Shown here: positions 12,605 to 22,415 of the stretch, piece by piece | How positions within the stretch are numbered: the first letter of the stretch is position 1 | How the letters are laid out: each line of letters starts with the position of its first letter | The notes under the pieces: generated by a model | Database searches by the model: none | Told to the model about the DNA's origin: nothing | Seen by the model: only the letters and a program-made list of their open reading frames with translations | Translations under genes and position numbers: made by a program | Origin: Tetrapyrgos nigripes | Taxonomy: Eukaryota; Basidiomycota; Agaricomycetes; Agaricales; Campanellaceae | Length of the DNA: 64,000 nt | Direction: 5' to 3' | Assembly (NCBI GenBank): GCA_013368315.1 | Contig: JAACJM010000186.1 | Span: 1-64,000, forward strand

Positions 12605-12687
12605 GGTAGTTAGCGGTCGATAAGCAGCTAGTAAACTGTGAATGGGAACTTGATTGAGATTAAGAAACTCCTTTGAAAATCTTCTGC

Positions 12688-12695
12688 CTTTTATA
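12688..12695 (-). promoter_or_regulatory. TATA box of the aldo/keto reductase gene
   Basis: TATAAAAG on the minus strand, about 85 nt upstream of the ATG at 12604. Confidence 0.6.
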
Positions 12696-13288
12696 CCCTC
12701 CCAGGGGCCCGCAGTTATTCAGATAGTACGCGTTGAAACTTGCGAGGTTCTTAGCTGAGTAAAGATTTGAAGGAATTCCCAATTTCCAGTAGGATCGGGA
12801 AATGTGGCAGGTGGTTTGTAAGTGAACTCCCATTATTCCCACCGAGTTCGTTCAGGTTCTAGGCTTAGTCGCCGTAGGTGCGGCCGTACTTCCCCGGTAA
12901 CTATCTGACAAAGGCATAGAGGACCGTAGACTTGAAATTGAACTTGAGTGGCCCATGAGCTGGACGCCAGGCTGAAAAGGCCGTAGAAGTCCTATGACAA
13001 AGCTGCTGGCTGACCAACGTTGAACGTTGACTTCCTAGGTCTGTCGTGAAAGTTCCAACACAGCAGTACTTGCCTTAAGTGGGCCAGCGAAGCTCTCGCT
13101 GGCATGTACGAGTCCATGCAGTCCTTTTTCGATTCTTATTCTCTGTATGAAGTGGTTGTGGGCCAGCGCTAAAGCGTGGCGAGGAGTACGAGGCCGTAGC
13201 ACCAGCACTTCAAGCCTGTAATGTACACATTAGTTTATTAGACTTCTTCGTACCAGAAACCCCCATACTAAGTTATACAGGTACTTAT
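12696..13288. other. Intergenic with a dispersed-repeat end
   Basis: No gene seen. A 25-bp block starting near 13041 (TGTCGTGAAAGTTCC...) is repeated exactly near 34632, marking a dispersed repeat. The stretch ends ...TTACA next to the MITE, so it could be a solo-LTR-like TG...CA fragment. Confidence 0.4.
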
Positions 13289-13290
13289 TA

Positions 13291-13715
13291 CAGCGGTTTG
13301 CGAAAAGAATGACAGTGGGAAATTTTTGGAAGTATATGTCTCAATTTGGCATCTACGTAGTTTTTTAGTACTGCGGCGGCCGGCGGCGCTCTATACTGCT
13401 TCATCAATTACTTATGTCTACTCGAGGCAGTCGAGGCTCACGTCGAGCTCGTGGCAGAGGTCGTGGTGGCACCTCAACCCCCTTGCTTGAACAGCGAGCT
13501 TGAGGCCTCGGTCAATTGGCTTTCAGCCGGGCATAAGTAGTTGGATTTGATGTAAAAAGAAGGTATACAATAAGAAGGTATGAGTACAAGTGCTAGATGC
13601 AGGCGAGGCAAGGAAGGGCTTCGAGTACGGTACAGTAGACTAAGACTGACGCGTCACCAAATTGAGATACATATTTTCAAAAATTTCCCACTGTCATTCT
13701 TTTCGCAAACCGCTG
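13291..13715. mobile_element. MITE with ~58-bp terminal inverted repeats and TA target duplication
   Basis: The left end, CAGCGGTTTGCGAAAAGAAT at 13291, recurs as its reverse complement ending at 13715. The two arms match with few mismatches for about 58-60 bp (13291-13350 against 13656-13715). TA flanks both ends (13289-13290 and 13716-13717). Length 425 bp. TA duplication and long inverted repeats suit a non-autonomous Tc1/mariner or pogo-type element. Confidence 0.82.
13414..13503 (+). pseudogene. Remnant N-terminus inside the MITE, 29 aa, Arg/Gly-rich
   Basis: A short open frame starting MSTRGSRGSRRARG and ending LLEQRA-stop lies centrally between the inverted repeats. It probably keeps the first codons of the parent element's transposase or leader (inference). 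No catalytic sequence remains. Confidence 0.35.
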
Positions 13716-13717
13716 TA

Positions 13718-14605
13718 AGTAAATTTGTTCACTTCTTCGTACGAAAATCTTCCCAAATTTATCGGTTAATGTCTTCATGAACAAAATCCGTAGAATCAAA
13801 AGTGAACCAGAATGAGTAAGACGAAGGGTGCGTCGGAACAGAATTGGGCATTTGAGTCGAAATAAACAGACACCTTAGAGCCGAGAGTATATTCAAAAGG
13901 AAAGGGAAAGAGAAACGAAAGGACGAGTGATGCAGCACCGACTCTGCGAAAGGAATCATCATAGCTAAGCTTGCACAGAAGCAGCGTTAAAGAGGCGCAG
14001 CAACTGATCGGATGCTAAACCCGACGGGCGAAGTGTCCGATACTAATCAGCGGATGCTAACCAAGTATCCGACCTCGAAAGATCATCCTCATTTCATTCG
14101 GCCTCGTAATGGTGGAGAAAGCTCAGAAAGCCAAACAGTGGGTGGGTACAGGAGTAGTAGCACGAGCCCCACTTCTTTCAAAGTTTCAATGCAACCATGA
14201 TAACTACGGGAATGTGTACCCGTTGTTTGCCCGTTGTCATGTATCATGATCGAGTGTACTTATTAGAAGCAACGCCCTGTTGAAGACGCATAATTTCGTA
14301 CAAGGATAATCACTGGGTGTTTGGCACTTAAATGCCCCGCTCCGAGTCACTGTTGCGACACGAGTAATGGTAGCTCGGAGATGCAGGCGCCTGTTGGATT
14401 TTCCTAAAGCATTGAGCCCTGCCCCAGCAGGCCAGCGGTGAGGACCCAAATTAAGCCGTTCAACTACCAAATGATGACCACCATCTTAGAAGTCTGATTA
14501 GGCTGGAAATAGCCAATCACAATTATAGAAGCTGCATAAGGACTCAGATATAAGTCTGATGTCCCACCTGCGAGATTATTGCTCCCTCTTCCTTCAATTC
14601 TTTCA
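13718..14605. other. Intergenic
   Basis: No gene identified. Short open frames here lack conserved motifs. Confidence 0.4.
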
Positions 14606-15953
14606 ATGTCCTCTACCACACCTCAAGGACAACAACAGTCTCTTCCCCTTAGCAGCTCTGATCTCGAGGTTCTCAAAGGATGGTTGCTAGAAATATCTGT
14701 AGAATGGATGCTTTGTGGTGTTAATGTGATACTTATGCTCACAACTCTTTATGCTATTTTGTAAGTCTTCATAACTTACTTGTTTATATCCAGTGATGAA
14801 TATATGAATTTTCAGATTGCAACAAAAGCACCATCTGAGACCACAGCTCATTCTCTTTGCAGTTGTTGGATTGATGTTCATTCTTACAATTGGAGATGCA
14901 GTCTCTGATACACAATTTATCCTGGTCCTAATTCCAGAAAAAGAAGGGCAATCGATCAAATTCCAGATTATAGGGATAATATTTGACAGATTAAATGTCA
15001 GTAATCTTCTCAATTTTAATTCAAATAACTTATACTATATCCTTACATTTATGATTTCGGATAACCCAGTTTGTATTGGGAGATGGAATTGTAATTTGGA
15101 GAGCATGGATCCTATATCCTGGTAACCGACTTGTCAAGGGTATTCTGACCATGGCTATCATTGCATCTTTTGGTGAGCCAAGATCTTATTTTGCAAGGTT
15201 CCATTGGAGTCTATCTCACTTTGACCAAATACATCAGTTGGTGCAGCTACAGATGCAGGATTTGGTATTTCTGGAGCCCTGAACAGGGCTGCTAATGACA
15301 ACAACAGGGACTTTTTAGCAATGGCTGACCCTTTGCTGGCTACAAACATCACTGCTACAAGTCTTATAGGATACAAAGCTTGGTAGGTTTTCCACTATTC
15401 AGGAAACTGTTGACAATGGCTAAACTTCAAAGTTCCCTCATCTCAAGGTTTCACTATCATTATATCAGAAAAAATCTCATTGACTGTGGCAACACAGTTT
15501 CCCAAGTTCAAAAAGTTCTACTACTGCTGGTAGAATCTGGGATGATTTATTGTTTTATTTGGGTCAGTGCTAAGTGCTCTGGATATGTCTATAAATTGGC
15601 AATTGCTGAAATAATTCATCATAATGCTCACAGGCTGCATACACAATAACTTCACAGCTTACAGGTGGACTTTCATTGGCATTTGAGGTCTTTAGTGATG
15701 TTATGCCTGCTTTAGCAGTATGTGTTTTATACATCATTCATGAGTGTATATTTTGCTGATGTTTTCATCAAACAAGTCTTTATATCCCATTTTGATCATC
15801 CTCGCTGTGACCGTTCAAAATGCTAATGAAGAGAACAAATCTACCAATGAGATGTCTCTCTCTCAGTCTATCAGGTTTGCCTCAACCCAAGCTGCAGCAT
15901 CTCAAGCAGAGGAGAGTCAGGCTGAAAGTCAGATGCAGGAGGTGTCCGAGTGA
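14606..15953 (+). CDS. Agaricomycete-type multi-pass membrane protein, 319 aa, seven exons
   Basis: Exons are 14606-14760, 14816-14996, 15070-15172, 15238-15382, 15448-15562, 15634-15717 and 15777-15953 (960 nt). About seven hydrophobic segments can be read, for example WMLCGVNVILMLTTLYAIL, LILFAVVGLMFILTIGDAV, ILTMAIIASFVGAATDAGF, VLLLLVESGMIYCFIWA and YPILIILAVTVQNA. The motif GDGIVIWRAWILYPGNR followed by a tail with TSLIGYKAW and a Ser/Gln/Glu-rich C-terminus matches a large family of uncharacterised mushroom membrane proteins. I do not know its function. The gene is clearly more AT-rich than its neighbours. The first ATG of the 14579 frame lies upstream (MLPLPSILS); I prefer the second because the family usually begins close to the first helix. 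Confidence 0.85.
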
Positions 15954-17386
15954 GAGGAGATCTAAGAGGTGTCTTGAGAAGAGATTCAAGAGGTGTTGAT
16001 TTGGAAATTTAATCAGCTTGTGTTCTGTTAACTGTTCTTACCTTTCATTCAGTGATACTATATATATGCCATGTCCGAGTTTTCCTCTTATATGAACATG
16101 CTTATATGAAGTTATTTAAAGCCACGGATTAACCACTAGTACTACAATAAAATAGCGATGGTCACCATGAGTATCTGTATATCTGGTGAATAGGGACTTG
16201 ACGCAACGCATATATCAGATGATTACTAAGAAGCACACTGAAATGGGAAAAGGCCAAGGCCACAAGGTTTAAGGCATCTCAAGTTCTGAGTCATTTCGCT
16301 GTAGACATCTGTATATTGACCTGCATCTGAACGATATCATACATGTACCATACGACACATGGTAAGCAATGAAAAATCTAATTATCTTGTCACTGTGTTT
16401 GATGAAATTTCATGCAAGATTGAGTAGGAGGATCACGGGGAGCCCTGAAACAGCGACTCCCCTGCATACAATTGTATTTTTGAGTACATGCAACTTGGTA
16501 AAGGCCAATACACAAGAGATGTAAACAAATGGGAGTGGAGGGCGGGTAACACAAAAGCAACTGAGTAATACTGCGAGAATACTAGTGAGTGACGAATGGG
16601 AAAGAAAGAATGATAAGAGATGTACCCAAGAGACTCATGAGTGGGGAATGGGGAAAGAAAGAATGAGATGGGGAAAACGAGTCTCTCGGGGCTATAAGTA
16701 CATGATAAGTCGTTAACAGCAAGATCAAGTCTTAGACATAGAGTGGAGAAAAACAAATATCACAGGAAAAAGACGAAACAAAGAATTTAATCACGTAAGG
16801 ATAAAAGATTCTGGAAAATTTGTGGAAAGGAGGATAAGGTAAAATGGGAGTGTTCACAGATCAAATTTCGAGGAAGGCCAACGCCTAAGCCACAGAGGCA
16901 AGGTATACATTGAGCCGCTGAGGCTAGGCTACAGAGGCGAGACGATGGCCACAGAGGCACAACGATGAGGACAGTGAGTCCTATGCACGGAGCATTGAGA
17001 TGAATGATAAGCAAAATTATAAGTAGTACTTACGACGATAATTAGACCTTTGTAAAGCAGTCTTTAAAACACGATGAAACAGTTATGTCCTCGACTTGCC
17101 TTCCGCACCCACATCAATACCACGCGTTGGCATCCAATGGACCAAATACAACCCAAAGCCTTCGCCCACCTACCCCCGTATCAATATCAACCAGACCCAC
17201 AAGACAAGAAAAACTACAAGAAGATCACAGCTGAAGGGAAATATAGTAGAATACCGAGTAGTAGAAGACAAACCAAAATGAAAATGAAAGGGAAGAAGCA
17301 AGAACAAAAGCGAAGAAGAGGGTAGACAGTTATAAGATCCCAGGCAGTAGATCTTCTGTCTGAGTCATGAGACGGACGTTAATATC
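15954..17386. other. Intergenic
   Basis: No gene supported. The 16560-16690 stretch holds imperfect direct copies of GGGAAAGAAAGAATGA. The 16880-16960 stretch repeats CACAGAGGC, GAGGCGAG and similar short words. A short frame at 17096-17281 has no motif I recognise. Confidence 0.4.
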
Positions 17387-18211
17387 GTGTTACGCGCCCA
17401 TCCACCTACACCCAATACTCCCGATCCTCATACTCATATACTCACCCAAACTCACACCAACAGCCAAAAGCAGACCCAAAACCCAATCACTATCCGACCA
17501 CCTCTTAGAGAAGAAGACCACAACAATGATGAGGACACCCCCAAGTCCAGACCTCAGTCCACGTCTTCAGTCGTAAACATACTCGTTGAGGAAGACGATG
17601 ACCTGGGCGTCATTGCTCCGCTGTGTCAACCCAGCGACGAGTCTGGACAATGTGATAGACAACAATCAACAGGCCCAGGACAGACCCAGACCCAGACCCA
17701 TATCCCAACCAAAGCTTGCGTACAGTGCCGAGGACTGGTAATAGAACCAGAAAGAGGAACTCCAAAATGTCTTTGAGGACAATGTCTCGGAGGTGGACAA
17801 CCACCTCTACGTCGGCGTCAATCAAGCTTACCAAAGCCCAACCCAAGGCCCAATAAATCCCCATCCCCATAGCCACCCACACCCGCACGGAAACAGGCAC
17901 GGACCTGAAAGACCATATCAGTATCCAAGCCTTTCTCACCGCACTCGAAATCGTCCATCAAGGAAATGTCTTGCAAAAACTGTCGTAGAAACAGCTTCTG
18001 CAGAACTGAAGCTGACACTGTCAAAGATGCGCTGACTCAGAGGGGCATTACAAGCTTTGGAGAATGATGCAAAACAAATGCCTTTAGATGCGAATACAAT
18101 GAAGGATGAAGTGGTGAAGTAGTAAGAGAGTATGGAGGAGATGAGAATGGATAATAGACGGTTAGAGGAGTAGTTGGTGGTGAGGGACAGGGAGCTGAAG
18201 AATTTGGAAGA
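17387..18211 (+). pseudogene. Decayed gene (possible Cys-rich finger plus coiled coil), split by the copia insertion
   Basis: Readable pieces are a Pro/Thr/Gln-rich stretch, then KACVQCRGL resembling the start of a mushroom zinc-finger-like family, then frame changes and stops. A charged segment MEEMRMDNRRLEE then LVVRDRELKNLEE follows. The last word is cut at 18211 by the LTR and resumes at 34520 as LEELKCMLLAVAK-stop, so the host frame ran through the present insertion site. Several in-frame stops (near 17776, 18035, 18120) mean the gene is dead or heavily mis-spliced. The zinc-finger assignment is tentative. Confidence 0.5.
18207..18211 (+). repeat. Target-site duplication GAAGA (left) of the copia element
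   Basis: GAAGA directly precedes the 5' LTR and is repeated at 34515-34519 directly after the 3' LTR. Confidence 0.93.
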
Positions 18212-18615
18212 TGTCGAGAATGAGAGTCCCCAGACAGGGGCTATTTCCTTTTCTGTTAATATCCGTCTCTCTAACTATCTATTTTCCCGTATCCTGTTCC
18301 CTGTTAATTCCTTTAACCATCGTGCTCCAAGGCACACTGATCCGGGTTCAACACCCGCCTCACTTATATCTATACTTTTCGTATCTTACACCCCAGTCGT
18401 TTCCACTATCTCGTGTGGACTCCTGGGGTGTGTATTCATCTTACTATTCATTCCTACTTTGTTACTGATTGATTCTTCTATATTTACTACAGTACAACAT
18501 TCGTACTAATGCATACTCATTTGTAACAGGTACTGTAGTTAATACCAGTTGTTTCCACTATCTCGTGTGGACTCCTGGGTACGACATTCATACTAACGCG
18601 TACTCATTTGTAACA
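18212..18615 (+). repeat. 5' LTR of the copia element
   Basis: 404 bp, TG...CA ends, same length as the 3' copy. It contains an internal partial duplication of the block TTTCCACTATCTCGTGTGGA and of the CATTCRTACTAAYGC block. A GGTTCAACACC B-box-like word lies near 18345. Confidence 0.95.
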
Positions 18616-18627
18616 GGTTATGGGCCC
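18616..18627 (+). promoter_or_regulatory. Primer-binding site complementary to the initiator tRNA-Met anticodon arm
   Basis: GGTTATGGGCCC follows the LTR with no spacer and is complementary to GGGCCCAUAACC of the initiator methionine tRNA anticodon stem-loop. This is the half-tRNA priming known from Drosophila copia and related elements. Confidence 0.75.
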
Positions 18628-20529
18628 GCGCTCTGAACTGCACCTAGTCTTACACAATGCGATCAGAACGATTCATTGATCACACCGTTATATGTCCCTA
18701 TCAGAAGACCCATTCCCCTCGATTAACTCTGAAGATCTTGACTCTCTATACACTGCGTCTATTTTTACGCTCCCACATATCTACATCCCAACAATGCCTG
18801 AAAACAATCCAGCCAGCTCTAACCCCATCGGTCATCCCAGTAGCTATACCACAATCCAAGAGCTACCGGTAATAGGCTGTTTCTCTAGTAAGTGCTCTTA
18901 GCACACAGAACACAACCAGAAAAACCTATACGATTTGTTTTGCGAGCGTATCTAGTAAGTAGAATACTCTTCAATTTAGTCCACAGTTTGGAGATCTTTT
19001 GGGGGATTTTTGTAAAGGTTTGCACAAAGGCACACACAAAGGCTATTGCCACAAAACACACAAATGCACGAAGGCACACACACAATATCAGTTCAACCAG
19101 TTCAATTCTATTTGAAGGCGCCAATGCCTTAGACACAGTTTCCAAGTCTCGAGGACACAAGTTATAAACACAAAAACAACCAACAAATATATTCAACACT
19201 GATTTAACCAACACTGTATGTTTAGACTCCACGCGAGTATGATAAGTTTGTTTAGAAGCTCTTTTTCTGTGTTTCACAGTCTCTACCGCTAGATAGGGAG
19301 AATCCTGATACTCTACAGTCCGTTGCTTGGGTAGCTACTAGTAATACCTGGTCTTTTTATACTACTCGTAGCTACAACTATACAGTTTTACATTTCTTTT
19401 CAATGTCCGCTAAAATATATCAACGAAAACAGAAAATCTACTCTAACTGCTAGTCCATGAGCATAGTAACTACTGGATCTAGTAGGTACCTTCTAATTAG
19501 GGTATACAGGAAACTTGAATATTATCTAATTTTTCGTAGTAGGGATTTCTCTGTCCCTTGCTCCACTCTCTTTACTAGTAGGGTACTCCCTGGTACTGGC
19601 AGCCGTAGCCTACCTGACTCAGATAGCTCCACTTATGACTATACTTCAGAATACCGCTAATCCTCTGGGTTTAGGGTACTCTCATATCTAGTTTTTGCCT
19701 CTTGTCCTTATAGTATTGAGCGTACACCTATCCCTTTACACTGCTAGTTAAACTTGTACACCGCTAATCTGAGTCCAGCTCTTCAATAGTAATGCTTAAG
19801 CCTTCAAACTAGCGTAGTATACCAAAGGATAGTACCGTACTCATCTTTAAGATGCTAAACCGTAGTGATCTCCGGTAAGTACTGCTTTCGGTAATACTTA
19901 TGCCTGAATCAGTAATCCCGCCGATTTGGATCTCCTTACATTTGTGACTTCGCAACACTTTTAGATACTTAGTATCGTTGCCGCTAGTCCATCCCTTGTG
20001 TACCATCTGAAAGCTATGGATTCTAGCTTTCTATTGATATAACTATTGTACCACTTTTCTATCTTAACCATCTGTAGATATGCACTGCAAGTTTGTATAC
20101 ATCCGGGTTAGAATCCCGAATATCTGAATTGTCCGATGATGATGTGTCCTTTTGGATCTAGCGGTCTAAGCCTTCGATCTGGGTTTGTAATGCCAACACG
20201 TAACTGTGAATAGGGGCGTTTCTCCTCCTTCTCTATCCCTTGAGTCGTACTAGCGGTATTAGGCTGCTATAGCAGGTTTGTTAAGTCTTTGTAGACTTTG
20301 TAGCTAGGTGGGTCTGCTACTATAGCTGTATCCCCTAGTATGTATCTGTTATAATACTTTGAACAAGTCTTATTCTTATCTGTAAGTATTGCCCATTAAC
20401 ATCCCTTAGGTTATACACCTAATTTCTAGTACTTTGACTAGCAGTTCGGGACTCACTCTAGTCCTTATTATCCATTTAAGAGTATCTTAGACATGTATTA
20501 GCACTAGTTTTGGGTTATTTACCGCGAAT
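18628..20529. other. Copia leader with a probable further ~1.6-kb insertion
   Basis: A gag-like beginning can be read at 18794-18875 (MPENNPASSNPIGHP, TTIQELPVIG), after which coding resumes only near 20548 (LEDAKFNSENYVSW). The intervening 1.6-1.7 kb is AT-rich, full of CTAGTA words and has no conserved frame. I could not find its terminal repeats or a target duplication. Confidence 0.5.
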
Positions 20530-21366
20530 TTGTACAGCGTATCACTGGAGGATGCCAAGTTCAACAGTGAGAACTACGTATCTTGGGCAGAGTCGATGTT
20601 GATGCGAGCCAAATTGAAAGGTCTTCATCTATATTGGGAAGGGCAGATCACCGTACCCGCTAAACCCTCTAGCACTGACACACTCCTCCCTACACCTCCT
20701 AACAGTCAAACCCCGAATTATCTCGAGTATGAGATCTGCAAGTCCGTTGCGTACCTTACGATTTGGGATAACGTCAAGAATCCCGATGCACTCGGTTTCT
20801 CGGGAGAGAAGAAGTCTAATAAATTCTGGGAGTTCTTAAAGACGGAATATACTTTGGTTAGCCATCTGGCTAGGCAGAGACGAGAGGATGCATTAAGAAG
20901 CTGTTGATACACAGAAGGGGATATTACAGGAGATAATGGGTACATGGTGAAATTTAGAACTCTACGGAAACAGGCTACTGATGTGGGAGCCGTCATCAGT
21001 GACTCCCAATTCCTCACTCTATTCCTCGATTCCTTCCCTTGTACCCCAGAATGGATTCCTGTAGTCGGTACCTTGCTTACCGATTCGTCCCTCACGTTCA
21101 ACGTCGCTGCAGGAAGGCTGCAAGAACATGTTCGTTTGATGGGAGGAGGTGATAGAGAAAGTGGCGTATATGGTCTGGAAAAGACAAAGGCCCTGCAGGC
21201 GCAGGTGCAACAGTTGACGGAAAAGGTTAACGCCCTGCAGACATCAAGGAAGGGGCCAGCGAATCCGGATCTCGTATGTGCTAACCCGAAGTGCAAGCGA
21301 AAAGGCCATACGATCGAGAACTGCTTTCGAGAAGGTGGTGGCAAGCAGGGTCAGTATCCAGCATGA
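20530..21366 (+). pseudogene. copia gag (UBN2-type) with CCHC zinc knuckle
   Basis: The gag domain reads LEDAKFNSENYVSWAESML, then GLHLYWEGQI, then FWEFLKTEYT. It stops at TGA 20905-20907. The frame after this continues FRTLRKQATDVG, LDSFPCTPEW, and a nucleocapsid knuckle with Cys-X4-Cys-X4-His-X4-Cys (CANPKCKRKGHTIENC) at about 21276-21330. A second stop is at 21364-21366. The premature stop after the first half shows the copy no longer makes full-length gag. Confidence 0.88.
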
Positions 21367-22415
21367 TGGAAAGGGAAGAAAGACGCACCTTTACCGTCAG
21401 CCAACAATACCACTACGTCGTCTTCAGATGACTCCCCTACTATCTTGGCTCTGACCACGGCTTTGGCGCACAAACCAGATCCTCATGCCTGAACCTCTAT
21501 CCACATAATAGCCGACTCTGGAGCAACTCACCACTTCTTCAAACATCGATCATGCTTCGTATCCTATAATTCCTATACCGATAAAGGAGGTTCGTCACAC
21601 GAAGATGCTGAGTTTGATATCGTAGGAAGAGGCGATGTCAAGGTTGAGGTCATCTACAAAGGATCAGTATACCATCTCTTATTCCGTGATGCCTTCCATG
21701 CACCTAGCATCTCTAACAACCTGCTATCAACTGGTACCCTCGATAAATTGGGCTGGACTGCGGTATTGGGGAAGGGACGGATGTTGTTCAGAGAACCAAG
21801 CAGGAAAGACATTGTCGAGGCACTCTTGCGCGGTGGCGTCTATGTTATAGACACGAAACTCATCCCTGCCACCACGAACACTGCTCTAACTGCTCAACTA
21901 CCTGCAGACATCCGATACTTGCACCGAGCGAGTGGCCACATTATGCCAGAGCGAATCGAGATGGCCCACAAGCTTGTTGATGGGATACCAGAGATTAAAG
22001 GGGCTAGGAAAAAGATGGGAAGATGTGAGGACTGCAGGCATGCTCATACAGACAAGCAGACTCACCACGAGAGCTCGGAGATTGTCACTGAAGCAAATTT
22101 TCGATGGTATCTGGACGTATGGGGGCCTGTGCAAGTCATCTCGGTCGGTGGCCACCTGTACACATTATTCGGGATGGATGCAGGAACATCGAGAGATATG
22201 GTAGACTTCATGAAGGATCATACGGCAAATACCCTGATTGAAAAGCTTGATGTACAGAGATCTACTGCGGAAACGCAAACAGGGAAGAAGTTGAAGAGGA
22301 TTCGAACAGATAACACACCCGAGTGGAGGTCGCATGCATTCCAAGAGTGGGTAACGAAACATGGTATCGTCCATGAATTCACAGCTCCCTATACATCTCC
22401 TTCCAATGGAAGAGC
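21367..22415 (+). pseudogene. copia pol part 1: protease and integrase N-terminal part
   Basis: The aspartic protease motif DSGATHHFF lies near 21513, just after a stop around 21490. The pre-integrase zinc region LHRASGHIMPERI with CEDCRHAHT follows. The integrase core shows catalytic Asp in YLDVWGPV and Asp in RTDNTPEW. Reading continues through APYTSPSNGR and breaks at 22415 where the foldback element begins; the catalytic Glu lies on the far side. Confidence 0.9.
22408..22415 (+). repeat. 8-bp target-site duplication GGAAGAGC (left) of the foldback element
   Basis: GGAAGAGC at 22408-22415 is repeated at 25340-25347. Keeping one copy restores the integrase frame (G-R-A-E). Confidence 0.88.

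Noticed and set aside
12660..12842. 60-aa minus-strand frame upstream of the aldo/keto reductase
   Set aside because: Overlaps the TATA box and promoter; no conserved content.
18174..18509. Plus-strand open frame of 111 aa (and its twin at 34079-34408)
   Set aside because: It lies almost wholly within the LTR and exists in both LTR copies; it is repeat sequence, not a gene.
20095..20130. GGGTTAGAATCCC-like T-arm, possible tRNA
   Set aside because: No acceptor, D- or anticodon-arm could be folded around it.
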